Shown here one piece after another: positions 1 through 9,951 of a stretch of 64,000 bases of DNA. The notes under the pieces were generated by a model. The model did not search any database. It was not told where the DNA came from and saw only the letters and a list, made by a program, of their open reading frames with translations. Origin of the DNA: Lysobacter ciconiae (GTDB lineage Bacteria > Pseudomonadota > Gammaproteobacteria > Xanthomonadales > Xanthomonadaceae); assembly GCF_015209725.1 (NCBI RefSeq), contig NZ_CP063656.1, forward strand, positions 248,001 to 312,000. Reading direction: 5' to 3'. The position numbers were made by a program, and so were the translations under genes. Numbering within the stretch: the first letter of the stretch is position 1; every line of letters starts with the position of its first letter.

Positions 1-1698
1 GGATTTGGGACGGTAGACCAGGTCATTGGGCAGGTAGCGCGTGAGCAGACGCTTGGGCAGGTGCTTGAGCTCGCCGTCGTGCCACTTCATCGACAGCGGC
101 AGGGACCAGGCAAACTCGGCGACGCGCCAGTCCAGCAGCGGCGCGCGGGTTTCCAGCGCGACCGCCATGCTGGCGCGGTCAACCTTGGTCAGGATGTCCT
201 CGGCCAGGTAGCAGGTGAAATCCAGTTGCATCAGCGCGTCCGCGCCGGTGCCGACGCCGGGCATCGCGGCGGGATCGTCGTAGGCGGTGAGCAGGCGGCG
301 CGCGCCGATCACCACGTCCTCCGACCTCCGCCAGCGGGTTACCCGCTGCCGCGCCAGCCCCTGCAGGTCGCCGGCGGCGAGTTCGGCACGCAGTGCCGCC
401 AGTCCGCCAAGACGCGCACGTTCGCCGGGATCGCCGGCTAGCCGGGCCAGCAGGCGACGCGGCAGGCGGGACAGGCGCTGCTCGTTGCGCAGCGCGCGCG
501 CGTAACGGCCGTAGCCGAAGAACAGCTCATCGCCGCCGTCGCCGGACAGCGCTACCGTCACGTGCTCGCGCGCCAGCCGGCAGAGCAGCGCGGTCGGCAC
601 CTGCGAGGAGTCGGCGAAGGGCTCGTCGAAGATCGTTGGCAACTGCGGGACCAGCTCCAGCGCGGCGGCGCCGTCGACGTGGAGCGGCGTGTGGTCGGTG
701 CCCAGATGTCGGGCGACGGCGGCTGCGTAGCGGCTCTCGTCGTGGACGGCGTTGTCGAAACCGATCGAGAAGCTGCGCACCGGCCGGCTGGACTGCGCCT
801 GCATCAGCGCGGTGACCAGCGAGGAGTCGGTGCCGCCGGACAGGAACGCGCCCAGCGGGACGTCGGCCTCCATGCGCAGTGCGGTCGCGTCGCGCAGCAG
901 CGCATCCAGCTCGGCCAGCGCCGCGGTCTCGTCGCCGGCGAAGCCGCGCTCGATCGCAGCGCGCTGGCGGTCGCGGCTGCTCCACCAGCTGATGGGTCCG
1001 TTGATCGGGTCGAAGCTTCTGTTGCCGGCGCGCATCGTGCCCGCATCGATGCGCAGCACGCGGCCGGCGGCGAGCTTGTGCACGCCGCGCAGGATCGCGT
1101 GCGGCGCGGGGATGTAGTCGAGCCGCAGCAGCAGGGCCAGCGCGTCCGGATCGACTTCGCCCGACAGCGCCGGATGCGCGCGCAGCGCCGCCAGTTCGCT
1201 GCCGAACACGAAGCTGCCGTCATCGGCCCAGCCGTAGTACAGCGGCTTCTTGCCGACCCGGTCGCGGGCCAGCCACAGCACTTTTTCGTGGCGGTCCCAC
1301 GCGGCCAGCGCGAGCATGCCGTTGCCGCGCTCCAGCGCCGCCTGCACCCCCCACTGGGCGATGGCGGCGAGCAGCACCTCGGTATCGGAGTGGCCGCGGA
1401 AGCGCTGGCCCAGCGCGGCGAGCTCGGCGCGCAGCTCGCGGTGGTTGTAGATCTCGCCGTTGAAGGCGATTACCCAGCGGCTGTCGGCCGATACCATCGG
1501 CTGATGGCCTTCCGGGCTCAGGTCGACGATCGCCAGGCGGCGGTGCGAGAGCACCAGGCCGGAGGCGGGATCGCTCCAGACGCCGGCATCGTCCGGGCCG
1601 CGATGGGCGATGGCGGTGCCCATGCGGGTGCCCAGCGCCGCCAGTTCCTCGGCACTGTCACGCGGGGTGGGCGTCCAGGCGCCGGCGATGCCGCACAT
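1..1698 (-). CDS. asnB: Asparagine synthase (glutamine-hydrolysing), partial
   Basis: Transfers ammonia from glutamine to an activated aspartate or similar acid. The start is fixed by the sequence MCGIAG, where Cys2 is the class II glutamine amidotransferase nucleophile. The N-terminal glutaminase domain (about residues 1-200) carries the HRGPDD and FNGEIYNH motifs. The C-terminal synthetase domain has the ATP-binding P-loop SGGTDSS near residue 288 and SGDGGDELF further on. The reading frame is open to base 1, so the C-terminus lies outside the window (566 codons present; full-length relatives are roughly 620-650). It starts 9 bases after the glycosyltransferase upstream, so the two probably form an operon. 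With that partner it more likely amidates a sugar or lipid intermediate in surface polysaccharide synthesis than serving only asparagine supply; this is inference. Confidence 0.93.
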   Translation of the reverse strand, partial: MCGIAGAWTPTPRDSAEELAALGTRMGTAIAHRGPDDAGVWSDPASGLVLSHRRLAIVDLSPEGHQPMVSADSRWVIAFNGEIYNHRELRAELAALGQRFRGHSDTEVLLAAIAQWGVQAALERGNGMLALAAWDRHEKVLWLARDRVGKKPLYYGWADDGSFVFGSELAALRAHPALSGEVDPDALALLLRLDYIPAPHAILRGVHKLAAGRVLRIDAGTMRAGNRSFDPINGPISWWSSRDRQRAAIERGFAGDETAALAELDALLRDATALRMEADVPLGAFLSGGTDSSLVTALMQAQSSRPVRSFSIGFDNAVHDESRYAAAVARHLGTDHTPLHVDGAAALELVPQLPTIFDEPFADSSQVPTALLCRLAREHVTVALSGDGGDELFFGYGRYARALRNEQRLSRLPRRLLARLAGDPGERARLGGLAALRAELAAGDLQGLARQRVTRWRRSEDVVIGARRLLTAYDDPAAMPGVGTGADALMQLDFTCYLAEDILTKVDRASMAVALETRAPLLDWRVAEFAWSLPLSMKWHDGELKHLPKRLLTRYLPNDLVYRPKS

Positions 1699-1707
1699 GG
1701 CGCGCCC

Positions 1708-2613
1708 TCAGCCTTCCGCGCGCGGCGGGTGGGTGGCGCGGGGCGTCAGGTCGTCAGCGACGGCGCGCGTCGCGGCAACGTCGGAGGCGGCCGCAGAGTT
1801 CGACGCAATGGAGGAAGCCGGCACACGTCCGTCGCCCTCTTCAACGGGATCCGCGACCGCCTGGCCGTTTTGCAGCAGCCACAACATGATGGTCTTCTGG
1901 CGGACATAGTTGGCACGCACGTAGGCGTAGACCAGCCCGTGCCAGCCGTCGAGGAACCCCGCGCGCAGGAGGTAGCCGCGCCAGAACCGCCACGCCGGCG
2001 ACAGCACCAGCTTGGCCAGCGAGGCGCGCTTGCCGCGGGCGAATTCGTGCTCGGCCATCATCCGCGCGTAGCGCTGGGTCTTGGCCAGCTGCTGCTCCAG
2101 CGAGCGATAGGGGTAGTGGATCAGGTCGCCGGCGAGCGTCAGGACCGGGCCATCGACGCTGGCGGCCTCGTGGATCTCGCGCTTGCCCCGCCAGCCGCCA
2201 CGCCGGCGATCGAACAGGCGCAGGATCCGGTCCGGGTAGGCGTTCCCGTGGCGCAGGAAGCGGCCGAAATAGTTGTCCAGGCGGGCGAAGCGGTAACCGG
2301 CCGCGCCGTCAAAGCCGCCGTCGCGCGCCGCCAGGATCGACCCGCGCAGGGCGTCGCCGACCCGCTCGTCCGCGTCCACGCACAGCACCCAATCGTGCCG
2401 CGCCTGCTCCACGGCGAAGGCCTTCTGGCTGCGGAACCCGGTGAACGGCCGCTGCAGCACGCGCGCGCCGAACGACCCGGCGATCCGCACCGTCGCGTCG
2501 GTCGACTGCGAGTCCACCACCACGATCTCGTCGCAGAACGCCAGCGATGCCAGGCAGTCGCCGATGCGGGCGGCCTCGTTGAACGTGATAATGCAGGCCG
2601 ATATCGCTGGCAT
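1708..2613 (-). CDS. Family 2 glycosyltransferase, WaaE/KdtX type
   Basis: A 301-residue inverting GT-A glycosyltransferase. The N-terminus has the family 2 fold: IISACIITFNEAARI-like nucleotide-binding strand (residues 4-16), DSQSTD at about 35-40, and the metal-binding LCVDADE at about 77-83. A C-terminal segment rich in Arg, Lys and Trp resembles the lipopolysaccharide-core WaaE/KdtX subgroup, which adds a sugar to the inner core on the cytoplasmic face. It is followed at 9 bases by the asparagine synthase and is divergent from the gene starting at 2657, leaving only 43 bases for both promoters. The Ala/Arg-rich last 45 residues are not conserved-looking. The exact sugar donor cannot be read from sequence. 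Confidence 0.85.
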   Translation of the reverse strand: MPAISACIITFNEAARIGDCLASLAFCDEIVVVDSQSTDATVRIAGSFGARVLQRPFTGFRSQKAFAVEQARHDWVLCVDADERVGDALRGSILAARDGGFDGAAGYRFARLDNYFGRFLRHGNAYPDRILRLFDRRRGGWRGKREIHEAASVDGPVLTLAGDLIHYPYRSLEQQLAKTQRYARMMAEHEFARGKRASLAKLVLSPAWRFWRGYLLRAGFLDGWHGLVYAYVRANYVRQKTIMLWLLQNGQAVADPVEEGDGRVPASSIASNSAAASDVAATRAVADDLTPRATHPPRAEG

Positions 2614-2656
2614 CGCGGATGCTGGACGGGTAGGTGACGGAGCCGGGGAAGCGTTG

Positions 2657-3718
2657 ATGGCGGAATACCTGTTGTTCGCGACCGAGCGCTACGCGCTGCC
2701 CATCCTGCAGCCGCTGGCGCGCGCGCTGCAAGCCGGCGGCCATGGCGTGAGTGCGTGGCTGGTCGACGGCGCGGCGGGGGCCGAATTGCCGGCGCCGGTG
2801 CGCATGGTAGACGACGTCCGCGCCGCGGTGGCGCTGCGTCCGCGCGCGGTGTTCAGTGCGGCCAACTGGGTGCCGCCGTTTGTGGCCGGGGCGAAGGTGC
2901 AGCTGTTCCACGGCTTCAACGTGGAAAAACGCGATGCCGCGCGCGGCCACTTCCGGGTGCGCGGCCTGTTCGACCTGTATTGCACGCAGGGTCCGGCGAC
3001 GACGGCGCCGTTCCGCGAGCTGGCCGCATCCGCTGGCCACTTCAAGGTGGTTGAGACCGGCTGGCCCAAGCTCGATCCGTTGTTCGGCGAACCCGACCCG
3101 CTGGCGCGGCAGCTGCGCCAGGCGGCCGGTGGACGGCCGGTGGTGATGTTCGCCTCCACCTTTACCGAGCGGCTGAGCGCGGCGCCGCACCTGCTGGCCG
3201 CGATCAGCGCCGAGATCGCGGGCGGCGAGCGCTACTGGATCCTGACCCTGCACCCCAAGTGCGCGCCGGACCTGTTCGAGCGCTACCGCTCCCTGGTCGG
3301 GCCGAACGCCTGTTTCGTGGATACCGAGCAGCTGGTCAGCGCCCAGCGGGCGGCCGACGTGCTGGTCGCCGACACCACCTCGGTGGTCAGCGAGTTCGTG
3401 GTCCAGCGCAAACCGGTGGTGACCTTCCGCAACCGCGCGCCCAAGCCGCACATGATCGACTTCGACGATCCCGCCGCGCTGCCGGCAATGCTCGCGCGCG
3501 CCTTCGACCCGGCCCTGGCGCCGCTGGCGGCGATCGCAGCGTACGCCGATGCGATCCATCCGTACCGCGACGGGCAGTCCTCGCAACGCGTCATCGCCGC
3601 CACCGAGGCGTTGCTGGCCGGTGAGCTGGGTCCGCTGGGGCGCAAGCCGCTGGGCGCGCTCACCCGCGGCCTGCAGATCCGCCGGCAGCTGGGTTACTGG
3701 GGACGCAGCGCGCGCTGA
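2657..3718 (+). CDS. CDP-glycerol glycerophosphotransferase-like protein
   Basis: A 353-residue protein beginning MAEYLLFATERYALPI, starting after a GGGGAAG ribosome site. The fold is that of GT-B-like CDP-glycerol:glycerophosphate glycerophosphotransferases. Visible pieces are the HGFNVEKR segment, a WPKLDPLF segment, the central strand ending in FASTF, and the LVADTTSVVSEF motif that binds the nucleotide in this family, followed by KPVVTFRN. Xanthomonads commonly carry such a gene beside LPS-core genes, and here it is divergent from the family 2 glycosyltransferase. It probably modifies a surface glycan; the acceptor is unknown. The open frame extends upstream of 2657, but that part overlaps the divergent gene and is not conserved-looking. 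Confidence 0.8.
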   Translation: MAEYLLFATERYALPILQPLARALQAGGHGVSAWLVDGAAGAELPAPVRMVDDVRAAVALRPRAVFSAANWVPPFVAGAKVQLFHGFNVEKRDAARGHFRVRGLFDLYCTQGPATTAPFRELAASAGHFKVVETGWPKLDPLFGEPDPLARQLRQAAGGRPVVMFASTFTERLSAAPHLLAAISAEIAGGERYWILTLHPKCAPDLFERYRSLVGPNACFVDTEQLVSAQRAADVLVADTTSVVSEFVVQRKPVVTFRNRAPKPHMIDFDDPAALPAMLARAFDPALAPLAAIAAYADAIHPYRDGQSSQRVIAATEALLAGELGPLGRKPLGALTRGLQIRRQLGYWGRSAR

Positions 3719-3780
3719 TTGGTGCCCGGATACGGGCCGGAGCAGAGCGCGACCGTCCGCGGTCTACGCGGGCGCCCCGA

Positions 3781-5331
3781 TCACCAGCGCAGCGGCCGCC
3801 GCGCGAGTTCCGACGACAACCGCCGGTACACCGCGTCGGCCGAGGCATGGGGCAGGTAGCGGATGCACAACTGGGGCGAGCGGGCGCCGGCGCCGGCCGT
3901 GTCCAGCCACAGCGTGGCGGTGTCGAAGTGCCGGTCCAGCGGCGAGCGGGTCAGGCGCAGCGCTTGTAACTTGTCGACCTCGGCGAAGCGCCAGTAGCGC
4001 TGCCACCAGCCCTCGCGGACCGCAACCAGCTCCTCGCCCAGTGTCCAGCCGGCGCGGCGCGCCTCGGCATGCGCCTGCACCGCCGCCCACGGCAGCCAGG
4101 CCAGTGCCAGCAGGCCCCACGCGCCAAAGCGGACGGACAGCGCTACGGTCACCAGCACGATCCACGGCAGCGTCGACAGCATCCGTCGCCACCAGCCACG
4201 CATCGGCACGGACTGCCAGTCCAGCGCGTGCCAGCGCGCCTGCGGCAGCAATTCCTCGATCAGCCGGTCGCAGTCCTCGCGCGGGGCGATTGGCGCCAGT
4301 TCGTGCAGGGTCCGGGCCTGGCCTTCCTGCTGGCTGGCGGCCGTGTCGACCTCCAGGGTGCGCTGCTTCAGCCACCGCTGCAGCAGGCCTTCGGTCAGCG
4401 TCCAGGCCTGGATCCGTCGCCGCGACGCACTGGTGCGCCACCGGGTCAGCAGTCCGCGCTCGACCGTCAGGCGGCGGCCGTCGCGACTGAGCACGAAACC
4501 GTAGTACTGCAGCACCGCGAGCAGCAGCGACAGCAGGCGCACGACCACCAGGGCCGCGGCCAGCAGAGCCAGCCCACCGGCCAGCCACTGCCACAGCGGC
4601 AGGTCATTGCTGCCGTACCAGGCCTCCCAGCTGCCGCCGAGGCGCTCGAACAGGTTCGACCAGAGCCGGCCGCCGGTCTGCGAGAACGCGGCCACGCCGG
4701 CGCCGACCAGGATCATGCCGCGGTTGGACACCACGCCCAGCCGCAGCAGGTCGATGGCGCCCATGCGCAGCAGGGGCTCGGGTGCGGTCGTCACTGCGGC
4801 GTGGGTGGCCCGGTCCGGGGCAACGCCATCGTCCGCTACCGGCATCGCCGGACCCGGCGCCCTCGTGGACGCAGGGCCCGCCCGTCCGCGCCGCCGCACC
4901 AACGTCTCCAGCTCCAGCGCGTCGGCCAGCGTCAACACGCGCATCGTCGCCTCCGGCTTGCTGCCGCCGGCCGATTCCAGGCGCACCTCGGCCACGCCGA
5001 ACACGCGGTGCAGCAGCGATTGCTCAACGGCAACGTTGTGGATCCGCGAGAACGGGATCACCCGCAGGCTCCGCTCCAGCAGCCCGCTGCGCACCACCAG
5101 CGCATCCTCCGCGACCGCATAGCGGTAGGTGAAGTACTGCCAGAGCGAGCCGATCGCCAGCACGCCCACGCCGATCAGCGGCCACAGCCCGCCCTCGTCG
5201 CGGCGGCCAAAAAGAAACAGCGCGATCAGCGGGACGATGAACTGCTTGAGCTGCGCCACCAGCACGAACAGCCACGACATCGGATGCAGCCGGTGTTCGG
5301 GCTCGGCCGGTGCCGCGGCCTCAGTCGTCAT
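3781..5331 (-). CDS. Bacterial PH-domain membrane protein, YdbT-like
   Basis: A 516-residue membrane protein with three repeats of the bacterial pleckstrin-homology domain (bPH2/DUF304), as in YdbT. Each repeat follows membrane helices: helices near residues 20-50, then RVIPFSRIHNVAVEQSLLHR; helices near 190-290, then a second repeat; helices near 390-420, then a third. The start MTTEAAAP is chosen because its ATG overlaps the stop of the upstream YdbS-like gene by 11 bases, which implies translational coupling. Function is not established. YdbS/YdbT pairs are thought to act in the envelope, and in Bacillus they affect resistance to antimicrobial compounds. Confidence 0.86.
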   Translation of the reverse strand: MTTEAAAPAEPEHRLHPMSWLFVLVAQLKQFIVPLIALFLFGRRDEGGLWPLIGVGVLAIGSLWQYFTYRYAVAEDALVVRSGLLERSLRVIPFSRIHNVAVEQSLLHRVFGVAEVRLESAGGSKPEATMRVLTLADALELETLVRRRGRAGPASTRAPGPAMPVADDGVAPDRATHAAVTTAPEPLLRMGAIDLLRLGVVSNRGMILVGAGVAAFSQTGGRLWSNLFERLGGSWEAWYGSNDLPLWQWLAGGLALLAAALVVVRLLSLLLAVLQYYGFVLSRDGRRLTVERGLLTRWRTSASRRRIQAWTLTEGLLQRWLKQRTLEVDTAASQQEGQARTLHELAPIAPREDCDRLIEELLPQARWHALDWQSVPMRGWWRRMLSTLPWIVLVTVALSVRFGAWGLLALAWLPWAAVQAHAEARRAGWTLGEELVAVREGWWQRYWRFAEVDKLQALRLTRSPLDRHFDTATLWLDTAGAGARSPQLCIRYLPHASADAVYRRLSSELARRPLRW

Positions 5332-5863
5332 GGTCGAGATCGATCTGCCGGCCGAGGCGATCGCGCAGGAATTCGGCGTCGTCCACGTCGATGTTGGGCA
5401 CCACGACCGAACTGTTGCGGGTGCCCGCGGTGTGCACGACCAGCGTCGCCAGGCTCCGACGCCGCTGCAGCGGTCCGCGCTTGAGGTCCAGATGCTGGAC
5501 GCGGGTGATCGGCACCCGCGTCTCGCGCAGCCACATGCGCCCGCGGCGCAGCGCCAGTCCCTCCGGGTCGAGCCGCCAGTAGGTGTGGCGAAACTGCTTG
5601 TGGCCGAGCAGCCAGCCCAGTCCGCCGCCAACCACCAGGCCGACCACGGCAAACGCGATGAACATCCGCAGCGCGTTGGCAGCGCTCGAATCCAGCAGCA
5701 TCGTGCCCGGCACGGCCAAGGCTGCGCCCGCCACCGCGCCGGTCAGCGCCAGCCACGGCGTGGTGCCCAACAGGAACAGGGCACGCGCGCGCTGCGGCAG
5801 CGGCTGCCACGCAGGCTCATCGACAGCCGTCGTGGACGCGGTTTCGGGAAACGGTGGAACCAT
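5321..5863 (-). CDS. Bacterial PH-domain membrane protein, YdbS-like
   Basis: A 180-residue protein: a cytoplasmic N-terminus, two closely spaced hydrophobic helices (about residues 30-55 and 65-85), then one bacterial PH domain with the characteristic RVPITRVQHLDLKRGPLQRR segment near residue 115. It is the short partner of the long PH-domain protein that follows and overlaps it by 11 bases. Such pairs are assumed to form a membrane complex. No catalytic motif is visible. Confidence 0.86.
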   Translation of the reverse strand: MVPPFPETASTTAVDEPAWQPLPQRARALFLLGTTPWLALTGAVAGAALAVPGTMLLDSSAANALRMFIAFAVVGLVVGGGLGWLLGHKQFRHTYWRLDPEGLALRRGRMWLRETRVPITRVQHLDLKRGPLQRRRSLATLVVHTAGTRNSSVVVPNIDVDDAEFLRDRLGRQIDLDHDD

Positions 5864-5899
5864 GCAGACAGTCCTTGGTGCGCGACGAACGCGGCGTGC

Positions 5900-6841
5900 T
5901 CAGTAGCACTGTGGCCGATAGGGGTTGTCCTCGCCGCTGCCGGGCGGGCGCAGCGAGTAACGCTTGTAGGTCCACTGGTACTGCGAGGGATCGCGCCGGG
6001 CGATGCGCTCGACCGCCGCGTTGAGGGCGGTCACCGCGACGGTCGGGTCCGGATCGGCCACCCCGTCAGGCGCTGCCTCGATGTGCACGGCAAACCCGGG
6101 TCCGGCCGGGTGGCTGTCGATGCGCTCGCAGTAGGCCATCAGCACGGTGGCGCCGCTGCGCGCGGCCAACCGGCCGAGCAGGCTCATGGTGAGCGCCTGG
6201 GTGCCGAAGAACTCACCGAACGCGCCATCGCCCTGCTTGGGCTGCTGGTCGGGCAGGATGCCGAGCACGCCGCCGGCGGCCAGACGCTTGAACAACTGGC
6301 GCACGCCTGCGGCCTCGGCGCGGATCTGGGTGACGCGCGGCGGCTGGCCGGTATCGCCGCTGTCATCGGCGCGCACCCGCTTGAGGAACTCCTCGCCGAC
6401 CCGGGACTCTGGCGGCGCGTACAGGATCGCCAGCGGGGTACGCAGCGCCAGCCACTGGTTCAGCAGCTCCCAGTTGCCGTAGTGCGGGGCGGCGATGATC
6501 ACCCCGCGGCCGGCGGCGATTGCCGCGTCCAGTAAAGCGGTGCCGTGCTCCTCGCGGATCAGGGCCATGTTTTCCGCATGCGGCCGGGTCCACAGCCGCA
6601 GTGTCTCCATCAGCTGGCGCGCGGTGGTGCGCAGCACTTCCTGCCGCAGCTCCTCGCGTTGCGCGGGATGCATGTCCGGGTAGGCGATCGCCAGGTTGCA
6701 GGCGGTGACCCGGCTCTCGCGGCTGGACGGCCGCAACACCACCTTGGCGAGCACGTCCGCGATCCCGTACAGGCCGCGCCATGGCAGGCGCGCCACCAGC
6801 GCGGCAAAGACATACAGGACGTGGGCGAGAAGGCGGCTCAT
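5900..6841 (-). CDS. Lipid A biosynthesis late acyltransferase (LpxL/HtrB family)
   Basis: A 313-residue inner-membrane acyltransferase that adds a secondary acyl chain to the Kdo2-lipid A precursor. The start MSRLLAHVLYVFAALVARLPW gives the usual N-terminal membrane anchor; the open frame upstream of it is basic, non-hydrophobic and overlaps the divergent promoter. The catalytic H(X4)E motif is seen as HYGNWE near residue 122. Further family segments are AALNAAVERIARRDPSQYQW-like residues near the C-terminus and the final PPG segment. It is divergent from dtd. I cannot tell LpxL from LpxM/LpxP specificity by reading. Confidence 0.9.
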   Translation of the reverse strand: MSRLLAHVLYVFAALVARLPWRGLYGIADVLAKVVLRPSSRESRVTACNLAIAYPDMHPAQREELRQEVLRTTARQLMETLRLWTRPHAENMALIREEHGTALLDAAIAAGRGVIIAAPHYGNWELLNQWLALRTPLAILYAPPESRVGEEFLKRVRADDSGDTGQPPRVTQIRAEAAGVRQLFKRLAAGGVLGILPDQQPKQGDGAFGEFFGTQALTMSLLGRLAARSGATVLMAYCERIDSHPAGPGFAVHIEAAPDGVADPDPTVAVTALNAAVERIARRDPSQYQWTYKRYSLRPPGSGEDNPYRPQCY

Positions 6842-6940
6842 CGCTGTCAGTGTAGCCGCCAGATGGCGCCGATTCCGCGCGCAGGCCGAGCATCGCGCGC
6901 GACCGTGGCGCCGCGCACGATGCTCGGCTACCGTGCGGCG

Positions 6941-7381
6941 ATGCTTGCCCTTATCCAACGTGTCAGCCACGCCAGCGTGCGCGTCGACGATGAGCTTCTG
7001 GGCGGCATCGGTCCCGGCCTGCTGGCGCTGGTCGGCATCGAGCCGGCCGACGGCGAAGCGCAGGTCGAGCGCATGGCGCAGCGCCTGCTCGGCTACCGGG
7101 TCTTTGCCGATGCGCAGGGGCGGATGAACCTGGGTCTGGCCGACAGTGGCGGGCAGTTGCTGCTGGTCAGCCAGTTCACCCTGGTCGCCGACACCGCCAG
7201 CGGCATGCGTCCGGGCTTCAGCACGGCCGCGCCACCTGAACAGGCTGAACCGCTATTCAACCAATTGCTCGATTCCTGCAGGCGATTGCTGCCGGCAGGG
7301 GTGGAAACCGGGCGCTTTGGTGCCCATATGGTAGTGAGCCTGGCCAATGATGGTCCGGTCACCTTCCTTCTGCGGGCCTGA
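6941..7381 (+). CDS. dtd: D-aminoacyl-tRNA deacylase
   Basis: A 146-residue enzyme that removes D-amino acids (and glycine from tRNA-Ala) from mischarged tRNAs in the cytoplasm. The start MLALIQRVSHASV matches the family N-terminus; an in-frame ATG 21 bases upstream would only add MLGYRAA. Diagnostic motifs are LLVSQFTLVADT (SQFT, near residue 80) and the C-terminal NDGPVTF with the Gly-cisPro pair that rejects L-amino acids. Length is normal for the family. It lies immediately upstream of rpoD but has its own divergent spacing from the acyltransferase gene. Confidence 0.96.
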   Translation: MLALIQRVSHASVRVDDELLGGIGPGLLALVGIEPADGEAQVERMAQRLLGYRVFADAQGRMNLGLADSGGQLLLVSQFTLVADTASGMRPGFSTAAPPEQAEPLFNQLLDSCRRLLPAGVETGRFGAHMVVSLANDGPVTFLLRA

Positions 7382-7430
7382 GGCCGCAGAGGCCGTACCG
7401 CCGGATGTGCCAAGCAGAATGGCGCAGCGG

Positions 7431-7439
7431 TGGTATAAT
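7431..7439 (+). promoter_or_regulatory. Extended -10 promoter of rpoD
   Basis: TGG followed by a perfect TATAAT at 7434-7439 gives an extended -10 element 41 bases upstream of the rpoD start. No good -35 hexamer is seen at the usual distance (CAAGCA), which fits an extended -10 promoter. It lies between the dtd stop and rpoD. Confidence 0.6.
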
Positions 7440-7480
7440 ACAAGGTTCCCCAGCCCCACATAATATGGTAGCGCAGCCGC

Positions 7481-9358
<1,878 letters not shown>

Positions 9359-9405
9359 GCCGCACCCGGCAACCTCGCACGTACCAAAGCGCCACGGCGC
9401 ACCGG

Positions 9406-9427
9406 AGCCCCGCCACGAGCGGGGCTT
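9406..9427 (+). terminator. Hairpin after rpoD
   Basis: AGCCCCGC (9406-9413) and GCGGGGCT (9419-9426) form an 8-bp stem with a CACGA loop, 47 bases after the rpoD stop and just before the tRNA promoter. Only two T residues end the arm, so intrinsic termination would be weak. Confidence 0.5.
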
Positions 9428-9444
9428 CGCCGTATCCGGCAGGC

Positions 9445-9450
9445 TATAAT
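9445..9450 (+). promoter_or_regulatory. -10 box of the tRNA gene
   Basis: A perfect TATAAT lies 15 bases upstream of the tRNA, followed by a GC-rich discriminator (CGGCGGCC) typical of stable-RNA promoters. No convincing -35 box is seen because that position overlaps the rpoD hairpin arm. Confidence 0.55.
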
Positions 9451-9465
9451 CGGCGGCCGCGACGC

Positions 9466-9541
9466 GGGCCTATAGCTCAATGGTTAGAGCAGAGGACTCA
9501 TAATCCTTTGGTTCCAGGTTCGAGTCCTGGTGGGCCCACCA
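9466..9541 (+). tRNA. tRNA with CAT anticodon, probably tRNA-Ile2
   Basis: A 76-base tRNA with encoded CCA. The acceptor stem pairs GGGCCTA with TGGGCCC, the D arm is AGCTCAATGGTTAGAGCA, the anticodon stem is AGGA/TCCT around the loop CTCATAA, and the T arm is CCAGG-TTCGAGT-CCTGG. CAT anticodons belong to initiator Met, elongator Met or Ile2 (in which C34 is changed to lysidine by TilS). The acceptor begins with a normal 1-72 pair, so it is not the initiator. The short D loop and C4-G69/C5-G68 pairs resemble tRNA-Ile2 more than elongator tRNA-Met, but Met remains possible. Confidence 0.9.
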
Positions 9542-9645
9542 TCGGCTGCTTTTCATCCCGGGGATCGGCGAGTAAATCTTCACAATGCATCCACGGCTTC
9601 CGGCGCAAGACTGGTTCCGGTTTCCCCCGCCGAAGGAGCACTGAA

Positions 9646-9915
9646 ATGTCTCTGCCCAAACAACATCTGGTGATGGCGCGTACGCTCGTTGTGGCGATAA
9701 TCGCCACCGTCGGACTTGCCGGCTGCGCGACCTATGCTGACGAGTTTGCAGGAATCAACTCCCGCCTCGATCAACTCGATACAAGGGTGCAGAGCGCGGC
9801 TCAGAGCGCCGAATCCGCCAATCAGTCCGCGCAGCAGGCCAATCAGCGACTGGATCAGATGGAATCCCGCGTCCAGCAATTGGAAACGGCGCCGCGCCGC
9901 GTGCCGCGCGGTTAA
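9646..9915 (+). CDS. Lpp/OprI-like alanine-zipper lipoprotein
   Basis: An 89-residue outer-membrane lipoprotein. A lipoprotein signal peptide ends in the lipobox LAGC (Cys about residue 26). The mature part is a short heptad coiled coil (INSRLDQLDTRVQSAAQSAESANQSAQQANQRLDQMESRVQQLE) of the murein-lipoprotein/OprI alanine-zipper type. The C-terminus is PRRVPRG and lacks the terminal Lys that joins Lpp to peptidoglycan, so covalent attachment of the usual kind is not expected. ATG 9646 follows GGAGCA; an in-frame ATG at 9673 (MARTLVV) is an alternative start. The L,D-transpeptidase gene begins 36 bases downstream. Confidence 0.82.
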   Translation: MSLPKQHLVMARTLVVAIIATVGLAGCATYADEFAGINSRLDQLDTRVQSAAQSAESANQSAQQANQRLDQMESRVQQLETAPRRVPRG

Positions 9916-9951
9916 TCCTGGTACCGGCCTATCCGTACCCGCAACCACGCC

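Noticed and set aside
9466..9541. Initiator tRNA-Met
   Set aside because: The acceptor begins with a normal G-C 1-72 pair and the anticodon stem lacks the three G-C pairs typical of initiators.
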